Shown: positions 1 to 8,992 of the stretch, in pieces
Layout: each line of letters starts with the position of its first letter
Position numbering within the stretch: the first letter of the stretch is position 1
Source of the DNA: an uncultured Alistipes sp.
Lineage (GTDB): Bacteria > Bacteroidota > Bacteroidia > Bacteroidales > Rikenellaceae
Direction: 5' to 3'
Length of the DNA stretch: 64,000 nucleotides
NCBI GenBank assembly: GCA_900539755.1
Contig: UQDC01000004.1
Span: 180,482-244,481 of the forward strand
Notes under the pieces: model-generated
Told to the model about the DNA's origin: nothing
The model's database searches: none
Seen by the model: only the letters and a program-made list of their open reading frames with translations
Program-made: the position numbers and the translations under genes

Positions 1-287
1 GTTACCTCTTTGGACAACAACTGACCTAAAATCGGTCGGCCGGCTGTCGAGGAGGGTTCTCCGTCGTCATTGGCCCGGAAGCTCTCCCCTTTGGGCCCCA
101 AACGCCACGCATAGCAGTGATGGGTAGCATCGTAATAGCGTTTGCGCAGGGCATCCAGGTGTTCTTTGATCTCTGCTTCACTGCGAACCGGGTAGGCGTA
201 AGTCAGAAATTTGCTCCCTTTTTCTTTGTACAGAGCTTCGGCTTCACCGCCCAGCGTATAGTAGGTATCGGAAGTCGTTTGCTCCAT
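1..287 (-). CDS. YigZ/IMPACT-family protein (UPF0029), C-terminus outside window
   Basis: This is the N-terminal 95 codons of a protein that runs off the left edge. It starts at ATG 285-287 on the minus strand. The visible part contains the core of the YigZ/IMPACT family: GSKFLTYAYPV, then DATHHCYAWRLG, then RANDDGEPSSTAGRPILGQ, the conserved DDGEPS-TAG-PIL signature of these small translation-linked proteins. Their biochemical role is not firmly established. It lies 11 bases after the lepB stop and in the same direction, so it is probably the third gene of a dapB-lepB-yigZ transcript. The family call is secure; the length and C-terminal domain cannot be judged here. Confidence 0.88.
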   Translation of the reverse strand, partial: MEQTTSDTYYTLGGEAEALYKEKGSKFLTYAYPVRSEAEIKEHLDALRKRYYDATHHCYAWRLGPKGESFRANDDGEPSSTAGRPILGQLLSKEV

Positions 288-298
288 CGGTTCAATTG

Positions 299-1681
299 CT
301 ATTTAATTCTCGTAAACATCCGATTCCAGCGGATATTTTTCGGAAACGATTTTTCTTTGTCTGTGGAGAAGAGCACCATTGAGGCTTTTCCCACAATGTG
401 ATCTTCCGGCACAAATCCCCAAAAACGTGAATCAGCCGAATTGTGTCGGTTATCCCCCATCATGAAGTAGTAATCCATTTTGAAGGTATATTCCTTAGTT
501 GGCTGGCCGTTAATGTAGATTACCCCATTTTTCCCCTCCAGGTTATTTCCTTCATAAATTTCGATGATGCGGCGATAAAGCGGAAGGTTTTCAGTAGTCA
601 ATTGTACGGTCGCCCCTTTAGCCGGGATCCATAACGGGCCGTAATTATCGGCATTCCAGGCGTATTGGTTAGGATCGTGTGGGAAGACGTTGGGATCAGT
701 GCCTTCGGCTTCGTATTTGGCAATCTCAACGACATTCCGCATGTTGCGTACTCGGTTCAGATTCTCCTCGGTCAGAGGCAAAATATAGGTGCGTTCGGCT
801 GCATCGTAACTGATGTCTGCCATGGCAATCCCCATCTCTTCAAATACTGCAGGATTGATGGTGGTGCCGTTTGTGCGGATGAAATAGACGTATTGCTTTC
901 CTGGAATGGACTCTTGTTTTTTGCCGTTGACGAACAGATCTGAATGGATGACCTGGATCGTGTCTCCGGGCAGTCCTACCGCCCGTTTGATGTAGTTTTC
1001 GCGTTTATCGACTGGACGCGTGATGATTTCATGTTCAGCCAACAGCCGTACTCGACCCAGTGAATCTCCATAACGCCGTTGATACTCGCGCAAAAAATCG
1101 TAATAGTCGGCAGTTGGATTATCCAACAGAACGGTATCCCCATCCGGGAAATTAAATACAACAGCATCATTGTGTTGGATATGGCCCAATCCTTTGAGTC
1201 GGTGATAAGGCCAACTAATCCATTCGACAAATGATTTTTTTGTCTGCGACAGCGGCATGGTGTGATGTACGAGCGGGAATGAGAGCGGTGTATTGGGCAT
1301 GGCGGGACCATAAGCCACTTTGCTTACATAGAGGTAGTCTCCCACCAGCAATGTTTTTTCCATTGAAGAGGTGGGAATCACATACATGCCGAAAATAAAG
1401 GTCCGGATCAGGGTGACGGCGATTACTGCAAAGAGGATCGACTCGATCCACTCCATACTTTTTTTGTAGGTTTTCGAGCGTTGTTTGAGGGCTCGATGCC
1501 GACTTCCGATCCAACGATCGAGGTATTTTGAAATATAGATGTCATAGATGACCGGGAGGCCCAACAATAGCCACAAGTTGCCTGTCCAGACAACAAATAT
1601 CAACAGATAGATGACCGACACAGTGCCGAATTTCACCCATTTGTTGCTCCAGATTTCTTTGATCTTGTTCACGATTGACAT
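299..1681 (-). CDS. lepB: signal peptidase I
   Basis: Signal peptidase I cleaves signal peptides from exported proteins on the periplasmic face of the inner membrane, using a Ser/Lys dyad. The 460-residue protein has hydrophobic segments near residues 18-50 and 80-100. The catalytic serine is S106 in VIPTSSMEKTL, the lysine is K232 in YIKRAVGLPGD, and box E (MMGDNRHNSADSRFWG) lies near the C-terminus. It is longer than E. coli LepB because of an insertion of about 120 residues between the serine and lysine boxes, as is usual in Bacteroidales. It follows dapB by 37 bases and precedes yigZ by 11. Confidence 0.96.
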   Translation of the reverse strand: MSIVNKIKEIWSNKWVKFGTVSVIYLLIFVVWTGNLWLLLGLPVIYDIYISKYLDRWIGSRHRALKQRSKTYKKSMEWIESILFAVIAVTLIRTFIFGMYVIPTSSMEKTLLVGDYLYVSKVAYGPAMPNTPLSFPLVHHTMPLSQTKKSFVEWISWPYHRLKGLGHIQHNDAVVFNFPDGDTVLLDNPTADYYDFLREYQRRYGDSLGRVRLLAEHEIITRPVDKRENYIKRAVGLPGDTIQVIHSDLFVNGKKQESIPGKQYVYFIRTNGTTINPAVFEEMGIAMADISYDAAERTYILPLTEENLNRVRNMRNVVEIAKYEAEGTDPNVFPHDPNQYAWNADNYGPLWIPAKGATVQLTTENLPLYRRIIEIYEGNNLEGKNGVIYINGQPTKEYTFKMDYYFMMGDNRHNSADSRFWGFVPEDHIVGKASMVLFSTDKEKSFPKNIRWNRMFTRIK

Positions 1682-1718
1682 TTTTTGTGAATTTGGGCCT
1701 TTCTCCGTTGCAATTACC

Positions 1719-2435
1719 TTAAGCTTGCATCAGATCCTTCATGGAGAAGATTCCGGTTTTGCCGTGCAAGAATTCTGCCGCAAGTACTGCTCCCAAGGCA
1801 AAACCGCGACGGCTTTTAGCCATGTGGGTGATCGAAAGGGCATCTACATCCGATTCATAGGTAACAGTATGAGTGCCGGGAACAACGCTCCGACGAATGG
1901 CTACTACCTCCAACTCTTCGGGTACGGTAGTTGTACCGCATACCCATTTCTGTTTGCGATCGAGGTTTTCGAGAACACCTTCGGCCAAAGTGACGGCCGT
2001 GCCACTCGGAGCGTCTTTCTTTTGGGTATGGTGGGTCTCTTCGATGGTGACATCATATTCGCCAAACCGGTTCATTAGTTGCGCCAGGCGACGGTTGATC
2101 TCGAAAAAGATATTTACACCGATACTGTAATTCGAAGCGTAAAAGAAAGCTCCGTTTTTCTCTTTACAGAGCTGCTCTACTTCGGGTAGTTTATCGAGCC
2201 AAGCGGTGGTGCCGCAAACAACAGGAACCCCTGCTTCAAGACACTTTACTACATTGCCGTACGCAGTTGAAGGCGTAGTAAATTCGATGGCTACATCTAC
2301 CTTCTGGAGGTGTGCGGCATCGAGGTCATTGGTATTGTTCAAGTCGATAATCAGAGGAATGGTATGGCCACGTGCGATCAGGATTTGTTCGATCTCCTTG
2401 CCCATTTTGCCGTAGCCTATCAGAGCGATCTTCAT
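1719..2435 (-). CDS. dapB: 4-hydroxy-tetrahydrodipicolinate reductase
   Basis: DapB reduces 4-hydroxy-tetrahydrodipicolinate with NAD(P)H in the diaminopimelate branch that feeds lysine and peptidoglycan synthesis. The 238-residue protein opens with a Rossmann start (MKIALIGYGKMGKEI) and carries the substrate-site block EETHHTQKKDAPSGTA around residues 132-146, with H135/H136 and K139/K140 the expected catalytic positions. CGTTAW near residue 74 matches the GTTG nucleotide loop. It is somewhat shorter than E. coli DapB (273 residues), as is usual for the phylum. It is the first gene of the dapB-lepB-yigZ group and is divergent from truA. Confidence 0.95.
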   Translation of the reverse strand: MKIALIGYGKMGKEIEQILIARGHTIPLIIDLNNTNDLDAAHLQKVDVAIEFTTPSTAYGNVVKCLEAGVPVVCGTTAWLDKLPEVEQLCKEKNGAFFYASNYSIGVNIFFEINRRLAQLMNRFGEYDVTIEETHHTQKKDAPSGTAVTLAEGVLENLDRKQKWVCGTTTVPEELEVVAIRRSVVPGTHTVTYESDVDALSITHMAKSRRGFALGAVLAAEFLHGKTGIFSMKDLMQA

Positions 2436-2452
2436 AGAAGTAATTGTTTCCG

Positions 2453-2460
2453 CAAAAATA
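2453..2460 (-). promoter_or_regulatory. candidate -7 box for dapB
   Basis: The minus strand reads TATTTTTG here, an exact match to the Bacteroidota -7 element TAnnTTTG, 18 bases upstream of the dapB start codon. No clear TTTG -33 element is seen at the right spacing, so this rests on one box and position. Confidence 0.45.
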
Positions 2461-2534
2461 GCTTAATTTTCTTGAAAAGCGAAAAAATAGCAGGGAACAG
2501 AAGGTGTGGTCTCGGTTAATTTGGGACAAAATTT

Positions 2535-2542
2535 TATCTTTG
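2535..2542 (+). promoter_or_regulatory. candidate -7 box for truA
   Basis: TATCTTTG matches TAnnTTTG 17 bases before the truA GTG start, which would give a leader of about a dozen bases. No good TTTG lies 19-21 bases upstream. Confidence 0.45.
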
Positions 2543-2559
2543 TATGAAAATTCGATTCT

Positions 2560-3309
2560 GTGCGTTACTTTTTGGAACTTTCCTATTCGGGAAAGGCATA
2601 CAATGGTTGGCAAATACAGCCCAATGCCCCATCTGTTCAGGAAACGTTGCAACGGGCTCTTTCTACGTTGTTGCGTACTCCGACGGGAGTGGTTGGGGCT
2701 GGTCGTACCGATACCGGGGTGCATGCCGCTTTTTATGTCGCACATTTCGATGTGGTAGAGCCATTGGCAGATACACAGCGCTTTTGTTACCATTTGAATG
2801 CGATTCTGCCTGCTGATATCGCCGTACAGCGTGTACGACGGGTCAGCGATGAGGCCCATGCCCGTTTTGATGCGACCGAGCGCGAGTATAAATACTATGT
2901 ATCGCCACAGAAAGATCCTTTCAGCCGTGATGTGACCTACCAATTGATCATGCCATTGGATTTGGAGAAGATGAATTGTGCAGCTCAGGCATTATTAGGA
3001 GAGCAGCTGTTTACAAGTTTCAGCAAACTCCATTCCGGGAATAAAACCGATCTATGCTGTGTAACAAAGGCTGAATGGAACGAAGTAGATGGACGTTATG
3101 TCTTTACGATTGCGGCAGATCGTTTTTTGCGCAATATGGTGCGGGCGATTGTAGGAACTCTAATTGAAGTGGGACGAGGTAAACGTTCTGTCGAGGAGTT
3201 TAAAGCCATCATCGATGGGCGTGACCGGGCATTGGCAGGGACATCAGCTCCTCCACAAGGCCTGTTCTTGACCCGGGTAGATTATCCGGCAGAGATTTAT
3301 AAAGATTGA
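2560..3309 (+). CDS. truA: tRNA pseudouridine(38-40) synthase
   Basis: TruA converts uridines 38-40 of the tRNA anticodon arm to pseudouridine. The 249-residue protein has the catalytic motif AGRTDTGVHA with nucleophile D51, an N-terminal LSYSGKAYNGWQ block, and the C-terminal region FLRNMVRAIVGTLIEVGRG typical of the family. The start is a GTG at 2560: an in-frame TGA at 2545 rules out an earlier start, and the next codons (RYFLELSYSG) align with the usual N-terminus. galK follows 53 bases downstream with no terminator between them. Confidence 0.95.
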   Translation: MRYFLELSYSGKAYNGWQIQPNAPSVQETLQRALSTLLRTPTGVVGAGRTDTGVHAAFYVAHFDVVEPLADTQRFCYHLNAILPADIAVQRVRRVSDEAHARFDATEREYKYYVSPQKDPFSRDVTYQLIMPLDLEKMNCAAQALLGEQLFTSFSKLHSGNKTDLCCVTKAEWNEVDGRYVFTIAADRFLRNMVRAIVGTLIEVGRGKRSVEEFKAIIDGRDRALAGTSAPPQGLFLTRVDYPAEIYKD

Positions 3310-3362
3310 GAACTGTAAATGAACTAAATAAACCATAAATTAAATTAGTAAACCGAATAACC

Positions 3363-4514
3363 ATGAAAACTAAAATTCTGGAGAAATTCAAAACATTATA
3401 CGGTGAAGGTGCTGCATGTTATGCCTCTCCGGGCCGTGTCAATCTGATCGGCGAGCACACCGATTATAATATGGGCTTTGTAATGCCTGGCGCTATTGAT
3501 AAAGCGATTTATGTAGCGATCAAACCTAATGGCGGTACGGTAAGTCATGTCTATTCGGTTGATTACGACGAAGCGGTTGATCTCGATTTCACCGGTGAGA
3601 AACCGGCTCAACAATGGGCTTGTTATGTATTCGGTGTGGTAAAGGAGATGGAAGAGCGCGGAGCCAAAGTACCGGCATTTGATATGACCTTCGGTGGAGA
3701 TGTGCCTCTGGGGGCAGGTCTCTCCTCCTCTGCTGCATTGGAAAGTGCAGTTGGTTTCGCATTGAACGACACTTTCAACCTTGGATTTACTCGTGAGGAG
3801 TTGGCTAAAATCGGACAGATGACCGAACACCATTATATTGGAGTACGTTGCGGTATTATGGATCAGTTCGCTTCATTGTTCGGTGAAAAAGGTAAGATTG
3901 TGCGTCTCGACTGCCGTTCACTCGAGTACAAACTTGAACCGTTTAATCCTGAGGCTGCCGGATGCAAAGTAGTATTGTTCGATACCCAGGTTAAACACAC
4001 TTTGGCCTCTTCGGAGTATAATGTTCGTCGCGCGCAGTGCGAGGCTGGTGTCGCTGTTGTAGCTAAACATGTTCCGGGTATTGAGTCTCTGCGTGATGTG
4101 ACCATGGAGATGCTCGATAAATACAAAGATGAGATGGACGAAGTGGTTTACCGTCGTTGCAGCTTTGTAATTAATGAGAATCAGCGTCTATTGGACGGCT
4201 GCGCAGCTTTGGAGCAGGGCGATTATGTAACCTTTGGTCAGAAAGTTTACGGTTCGCACGAAGGATTGAGTAAATGGTATGAAGTGAGCTGCAAAGAGCT
4301 TGATTTCTTGGTAGATATTGCCCGCAAGAATCCTGGTGTATTGGGTGCTCGCATGATGGGCGGTGGTTTCGGCGGTTGCACGATCAACATTGTTAAAGCC
4401 GAAGCTTATGATGCCTATGTTGCTGAGATTACTGAAAAATTCGAAAAAGAGTTCGGCCGCAAACCTCGTGTAATTGAGGTGGTTATTTCGCAAGGCGCTC
4501 ACAAAATCGAATAA
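3363..4514 (+). CDS. galK: galactokinase
   Basis: Galactokinase phosphorylates alpha-D-galactose to galactose 1-phosphate, the first committed Leloir step. This GHMP kinase of 383 residues has all family motifs: the galactose signature GRVNLIGEHTDYN at 24-36, the ATP loop PLGAGLSSSAALE at 115-127, the catalytic aspartate D167 in CGIMDQFAS, and motif III RMMGGGFGGCT near 340. Other Leloir genes are not in the window, but a secreted GH36 alpha-galactosidase 5 kb away could supply galactose. It is followed after 18 bases by a small lipoprotein gene, probably cotranscribed. Confidence 0.96.
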   Translation: MKTKILEKFKTLYGEGAACYASPGRVNLIGEHTDYNMGFVMPGAIDKAIYVAIKPNGGTVSHVYSVDYDEAVDLDFTGEKPAQQWACYVFGVVKEMEERGAKVPAFDMTFGGDVPLGAGLSSSAALESAVGFALNDTFNLGFTREELAKIGQMTEHHYIGVRCGIMDQFASLFGEKGKIVRLDCRSLEYKLEPFNPEAAGCKVVLFDTQVKHTLASSEYNVRRAQCEAGVAVVAKHVPGIESLRDVTMEMLDKYKDEMDEVVYRRCSFVINENQRLLDGCAALEQGDYVTFGQKVYGSHEGLSKWYEVSCKELDFLVDIARKNPGVLGARMMGGGFGGCTINIVKAEAYDAYVAEITEKFEKEFGRKPRVIEVVISQGAHKIE

Positions 4515-4532
4515 GTCAAGATCGAAGAGTCG

Positions 4533-4886
4533 ATGAAACGCTTTTGGTGTCTTTGTGTGGTGTTGATGTTATTTGTGGGATCTGGCTGCACAGACGAAAA
4601 AGGACAGGTTTATCCCTACTTTATCGGGATTGATGAGTATCGTTCCGGCAGTTCATTGGTTGGTCCCATGCTCTATTTGCAATCATTGGGCATTCAGGAT
4701 CAATTTACCGTGGAGACACAGGATGATCGACAGGTTGCCGACAGCAAAGCAGCTGCAGTGTTTGAAACGGAAATGAGTAAAGTTGATCCGGTAATGATCG
4801 AGTCGTTTGAAGGTTGTTATGTGCGTTACGTGTTGCTGGCACCCGATTCGACGACCCTTCAGCAATGTGAGTTCGGAACGAAATAA
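4533..4886 (+). CDS. small predicted lipoprotein of unknown function
   Basis: I do not recognise this 117-residue protein. It starts with a lysine/arginine pair, a hydrophobic stretch and a lipobox ending FVGSGC, so C19 is the expected lipidated cysteine. The mature part is soluble, about 98 residues, with two further cysteines near its C-terminus (FEGCYV and LQQCEF). No enzymatic motif is visible. It sits 18 bases after galK on the same strand and just before a strong terminator, so it is likely the last gene of that transcript. Reading frame, start position and context support a real gene; function is open. Confidence 0.75.
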   Translation: MKRFWCLCVVLMLFVGSGCTDEKGQVYPYFIGIDEYRSGSSLVGPMLYLQSLGIQDQFTVETQDDRQVADSKAAAVFETEMSKVDPVMIESFEGCYVRYVLLAPDSTTLQQCEFGTK

Positions 4887-4904
4887 ATACTGTTCATCGA
4901 TATG

Positions 4905-4942
4905 AAAAACGGGAGACTTTTGATGGAGTCTCCCGTTTTTTT
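4905..4942 (+). terminator. intrinsic terminator after galK-lipoprotein
   Basis: A 9-bp stem (CGGGAGACT at 4910-4918 pairing with AGTCTCCCG at 4927-4935) is followed by seven T residues. It lies 20-50 bases after the lipoprotein stop. Confidence 0.9.
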
Positions 4943-5136
4943 GTGTTGCGAGATGAATCTAATCTGATGCAGAGGTACGATATGGTTATCTTGTTTGAGG
5001 ATTTATCTATTGTATGATTAACTCTTTTATGTTGTACTTGTGTTGTGCGGCAAAATCAACAGAGATGTGAAACTTTGGGTTCGACCTTTGATTCCATCGA
5101 TTGTGATAGGATTCCATCTTGGGGGAATAGAAACAA

Positions 5137-5175
5137 AAAAAATCCCGCACCTTTTAATATGGGCGCGGGATTTTG
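5137..5175 (-). terminator. intrinsic terminator after the C69 dipeptidase
   Basis: A 10-bp inverted repeat (AAAATCCCGC at 5139-5148 with GCGGGATTTT at 5165-5174) is followed, reading the minus strand, by a run of eight T. It lies about 26 bases past the stop of the minus-strand peptidase gene. Confidence 0.88.
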
Positions 5176-5200
5176 TCTTAGAGTGGGAATAGTCCTCAAA

Positions 5201-6889
5201 CTATTGAGGTAAATTCTTTGTTTTAACCACTTTCAGTTTGTCTCCGGTACTTCCGGCAACAGCTTTTTGCCACTCTTCGTTATATCCTGGGAAATTCGGT
5301 GATGCAGGAATGTTGCGTCCGTTTCCATTATCCTGGAATTTGCCGTCTTTTTCTTTTTTGACGTTACCATCCATATATTTAATCAGCAGATATTGATCCA
5401 ACTGTTGCCAACGATCGAACATGTTTTGAGCGGTGGTAACCGAGAAGTTGGTCAGGAAATCGATTGCCAATTGAGGATCTTGTTTGTACAGCAACAGAGC
5501 GGCAGTATCGACAGCCGGAATCTCCTTTTCGTTACGGTTGTCGATTTCGTTGATTACTTTGATAATATCTTTGCTGATCAGATCGTAACGAAGATAAGCG
5601 AAGTTGGTTACACGGTTGAAGAGCCAGAAAGCAGAGGTCGGAGAGTATTCAGTCATATGGCCGTTCCCTTCGCGGAAACATTCAGGTACGCGCTTTGAAG
5701 AGGTGTAGATCGGAGTGAGGCATGAGGTACCTGAATCATCCACACCAAACCACAGAATACCTCCGATAGCATCTGGCAACCAACTGCGAGCCTGTCCCAA
5801 CATCCAGAAGCCGGTTTGTTGAGTCGCCACAGCGCGCTCGTTTAAATATTCTTGTCCATCCACAGTGAAATTCATCGGACGCCAACGGTACGGCAGATTA
5901 TGTCCACCGGCTCCGATGTCATTGCGCATATCCATTGGGGTGTCTTCGAAATGGTCGCGCATCAGCCATGCCACCTCTTTTACGCTCAGTTTCTTTGTGG
6001 GTTTTACAAAGAGCGGCAGGCGTTTTGAGGCATCATAGCCCATTGCATAGTCAATGTACTCTTTCATCCCTCCTTCGGTGACCCGATTGAAAGCACTCCA
6101 TACACGAGCCTCGCAAGCGCGAAGTCCACTGAAATCGAGAGGAGCATAGGCATCAGCGAAACTAAAATTTTTATCGGCTCCTTTATAAAAACCGGACTCT
6201 CTCGCAAATGAAATGACATCGGGCGAATAGAGGCAATTTTCAGGATCGTTCAATGGGAATGTTGTGATGCGGGCTTGGTTGGCATGCATTCCAATGTAAC
6301 CTTCCGGAACACGCACGGCTACCCATACTGCACCTTTGTTGACGTTTTTCCCATCGACCATTTTAACCCCTTTACCGATCAGCTCCATGTGCCAGACTTC
6401 GTTGGGATCGGCAATAGAAAATGATTCACCGCTGGAGTAATAACCGTAGGTATTTACCAAATCACTCATTACCTGAATTGCTTCACGCGCCGTTTTTGCA
6501 CGTTGCAACGTGGTGTAAATCAGTGTGCCGTAGTCGATAAGACCGGTTGTGTCACGAAGATTTCGACCTCCAAAGGTGCTTTCGGTGATGATCAGTTGGT
6601 GTTCATTCATATTGCCGACAGTCGAATAGGTCGAGGCTGCCTGAGGAATTTCACCAAGGTATTTACCGGTATCCCATTCGTAAACCGGCATCATGGTTCC
6701 AGCCGGATAGGTAGCTGCCGGATGGAAATAGAGGCATCCGTATAGCTGGTGTGAGTCGGCCGTATAGGTGACCATGGTTGAACCATCTGTGGTTGCACCT
6801 TTTGAGACGAGAATGTTGGTGCAGGCATGGCTGTCATAAGAGGCCATAAGAGCGGCGGCCAAAAACAAAGCCGTCAGTTTTCTTTTCAT
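5201..6889 (-). CDS. secreted C69-family dipeptidase
   Basis: Peptidase family C69 members are Ntn-hydrolases that cleave dipeptides with an N-terminal cysteine nucleophile. The first 22 residues look like a signal peptide (MKRKLTALFLAAALMAS), and the mature chain would begin exactly at C23 in CTNILVSKGATTDGSTM, the hallmark of the family. Further conserved blocks are NEHQLIITESTFGG near 95 and IADPNEVWHMELIGKG near 160. At 562 residues it has the usual length. Export suggests a role in periplasmic or extracellular peptide use. It is monocistronic: its own promoter is at 6943-6950 and a terminator follows. Confidence 0.92.
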   Translation of the reverse strand: MKRKLTALFLAAALMASYDSHACTNILVSKGATTDGSTMVTYTADSHQLYGCLYFHPAATYPAGTMMPVYEWDTGKYLGEIPQAASTYSTVGNMNEHQLIITESTFGGRNLRDTTGLIDYGTLIYTTLQRAKTAREAIQVMSDLVNTYGYYSSGESFSIADPNEVWHMELIGKGVKMVDGKNVNKGAVWVAVRVPEGYIGMHANQARITTFPLNDPENCLYSPDVISFARESGFYKGADKNFSFADAYAPLDFSGLRACEARVWSAFNRVTEGGMKEYIDYAMGYDASKRLPLFVKPTKKLSVKEVAWLMRDHFEDTPMDMRNDIGAGGHNLPYRWRPMNFTVDGQEYLNERAVATQQTGFWMLGQARSWLPDAIGGILWFGVDDSGTSCLTPIYTSSKRVPECFREGNGHMTEYSPTSAFWLFNRVTNFAYLRYDLISKDIIKVINEIDNRNEKEIPAVDTAALLLYKQDPQLAIDFLTNFSVTTAQNMFDRWQQLDQYLLIKYMDGNVKKEKDGKFQDNGNGRNIPASPNFPGYNEEWQKAVAGSTGDKLKVVKTKNLPQ

Positions 6890-6942
6890 ATTCTGGGTTT
6901 TTGATTAATTTTGATTCGTTTGTTCCGTGTGAACATATTAAA

Positions 6943-6950
6943 CAAAAATA
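6943..6950 (-). promoter_or_regulatory. candidate -7 box for the C69 dipeptidase
   Basis: The minus strand reads TATTTTTG, matching TAnnTTTG, 53 bases upstream of the start codon. No convincing -33 TTTG is present. Confidence 0.45.
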
Positions 6951-6992
6951 CGGAAAATTCTATAATATACATAGCTTAGTCTGACAGATAAT

Positions 6993-7658
6993 ATGGCGAT
7001 TGTAGACAAATTAAAAGAGGTTGAGAGTTCATTGCCTGCACATGTGCGTTTGGTGGCAGTATCCAAAACATATCCGGCTGAGGTGGTACGTGAAGCTTAT
7101 GATGCAGGTCAACGTATATTTGGCGAAAATCGGCCGCAGGAGATGGATGCAAAATATCATCAGCTCCCGACAGATATCGAGTGGCATATGATCGGCCATT
7201 TACAGACCAATAAAGTGAAATTGATCATTCCTTATGTATCCATGATTCATTCCGTGGATTCTGTGAAGTTGCTGGGTGTGATCAATGATCAGGCATTGAA
7301 ACACAACCGAGTGGTGGATGTGCTTTTTGAAGTGCATATTGCTCAGGAAGAGAGCAAACACGGTTGGAATGCAGAAGAGCTGATCGACTATTTGCGCAGT
7401 GGTGAATATCGAACAATGTCTGGCGTTTGTTATCGGGGATTGATGGGAGTCGCTACCAATACCGATGACGAACAGGTGGTTAAAACGGAGTTTACGGGAC
7501 TCCATGATTTGATGGGTCGTTTGAAATCGGAGTTTTTCGATGATCGCTTTGATACCCTTTCGATGGGAATGAGTGGCGATTACCGTTTGGCCATAACGTG
7601 TGGTAGTAATATGGTGCGTATCGGTAGCGCAATTTTCGGTGCCCGCCAGTATGTTTAA
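6993..7658 (+). CDS. YggS/PROSC-family pyridoxal phosphate homeostasis protein
   Basis: Members bind pyridoxal 5'-phosphate without known enzymatic activity and buffer vitamin B6 and amino-acid pools. The 221-residue protein has the PLP lysine K25 in LVAVSKT, then GENRPQEM, IEWHMIGHLQTNK near 61-73, LMGVATN, and the C-terminal phosphate-binding block LSMGMSGDYRLAI followed by GSNMVRIGSAIFG, all in the standard order. The ATG at 6993 gives the standard N-terminus. It stands alone between minus-strand genes. A bidirectional hairpin lies downstream at 7784-7822. Confidence 0.94.
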   Translation: MAIVDKLKEVESSLPAHVRLVAVSKTYPAEVVREAYDAGQRIFGENRPQEMDAKYHQLPTDIEWHMIGHLQTNKVKLIIPYVSMIHSVDSVKLLGVINDQALKHNRVVDVLFEVHIAQEESKHGWNAEELIDYLRSGEYRTMSGVCYRGLMGVATNTDDEQVVKTEFTGLHDLMGRLKSEFFDDRFDTLSMGMSGDYRLAITCGSNMVRIGSAIFGARQYV

Positions 7659-7783
7659 TTATTCAGATCGGGTGTTATTGAGTCTGTGATGTTATAAGTA
7701 CATGATTCCAACAGTACAAGTTATCAGTTGGTTCGTTTAGATATCGACTGTTGACAAGGAATTTTCAAAACAACGTATAAAGA

Positions 7784-7822
7784 TAAAAATAGGGACGATT
7801 CTGAATGAATCGTCCCTATTTG
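7784..7822 (-). terminator. bidirectional hairpin terminator between yggS and the M23 peptidase
   Basis: A 13-bp stem (AATAGGGACGATT at 7788-7800 with AATCGTCCCTATT at 7808-7820) lies between convergent genes. The T-run is better on the minus strand (TATTTTTATC), just 20 bases past the M23 stop, but the hairpin could also end yggS transcripts. Confidence 0.85.
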
Positions 7823-7840
7823 TTCGATTTCTTCATGTAA

Positions 7841-8944
7841 TTATTTGATTCTGAGTTTTTTGCCTAAACGTAAAATTGTATTTCGATTGATGCCGTTTAA
7901 ACGGCAGATCTGGTCGATCGAAACACCATAACGGATCGCTAATTTTCCCAACATATCACCCTGTCGAATGGTGTGATAGACCGCATTACTGGAGTTAAGG
8001 GTGGGCTGTTTAGAAGTAGATGTAGATTTCTTTTGACTTTGTTGAGCCTTGGCAATCTGATCTAAGATATCCGCAGAAGTGGTGTCACTGTCATTGGAGG
8101 CTAACAGCGGCAGATCGTAGGTGTCATCCTCTTCGAGAATTTCTGAAGCTCGCGAATGGATATTAAAGAATGATTTTTCAAGTGCGAACGTTTGGTATTT
8201 GAGGTGTCCGGACTCAAAATCAATCAAAAATTCGGGATCAAATGTCTGGTCTTGATAACGGATTTCGAAATGCAAATGGGGACCACGGCTACGTCCCGTA
8301 TTTCCACTAAATCCGATTACCTGGCCGGCTTTGACATATTCGTTGGGTTGTACGTTTAATTTGGAAAGGTGGGCGTTCCAGGTTTCCAAGCCGTTGCGGT
8401 GACGTACAATGACTAAATAACCGTATCCTCCGGTATTGTATTTGGCATAGCGTACACGGCCGTCGAATGTTGCATAGACAGGTTCTCCAATTTTTAAAGG
8501 GATGTCTACCCCATTATGGCTTCTGTATCTGCGCGGGCCATATTTTGAGAAGATTTTACCGATAACGGGAGCGTGGAATTGATCCAGATTTTCCACCAGT
8601 TGCAATTCTGTGATCGATGGCAAATCATTGTATTCGATATCTCGATATGCAAAGACGCCGGTTGTATCCCAATGTTGGGTGTAGATGTCGAGGGTATCCA
8701 GTTTTTGGAGGTCAGGACGGAAATAGGACCACGTATTGTTGCTGTATAAGATGATTTTGGTTTCGGGATCGCTGGTGGCAATGGTGTCAAGTGGCCGTTT
8801 GGGCAACTCTTCCAATTTTGGTGAGGAGTTATTGATAGAGCTCCTTCTCCGGCTTTGAGCTGACGAGTTGGCAACGGTGCATAAAGTAATGACGATCAAC
8901 AGGAGGTAACGCACAAACATGCAATGGTGAATTAATTTTTTCAA
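7841..8944 (-). CDS. M23-family metallopeptidase with C-terminal LysM domain
   Basis: This is a predicted peptidoglycan DD/LD-endopeptidase of the M23 (LytM) fold. Residues 1-30 look like a signal peptide. The M23 domain spans about 125-240, with zinc ligands H143 and D147 in SHNGVDIP and H225 in GPHLHFE; H192 and H223 are the usual additional active-site histidines, so the enzyme looks catalytically intact. Residues 245-320 are a low-complexity linker and 322-367 form one LysM repeat (HTIRQGDMLGKLAIRYGVS), which binds glycan strands. It follows the DUF3109 gene by 48 bases and may be cotranscribed with it. A role in cell-wall remodelling is inferred. Confidence 0.93.
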   Translation of the reverse strand: MKKLIHHCMFVRYLLLIVITLCTVANSSAQSRRRSSINNSSPKLEELPKRPLDTIATSDPETKIILYSNNTWSYFRPDLQKLDTLDIYTQHWDTTGVFAYRDIEYNDLPSITELQLVENLDQFHAPVIGKIFSKYGPRRYRSHNGVDIPLKIGEPVYATFDGRVRYAKYNTGGYGYLVIVRHRNGLETWNAHLSKLNVQPNEYVKAGQVIGFSGNTGRSRGPHLHFEIRYQDQTFDPEFLIDFESGHLKYQTFALEKSFFNIHSRASEILEEDDTYDLPLLASNDSDTTSADILDQIAKAQQSQKKSTSTSKQPTLNSSNAVYHTIRQGDMLGKLAIRYGVSIDQICRLNGINRNTILRLGKKLRIK

Positions 8945-8992
8945 AATTAATGAAAAAGAGATGAAAGAGTGTGTTAAAAGTGTGTAAAATCG

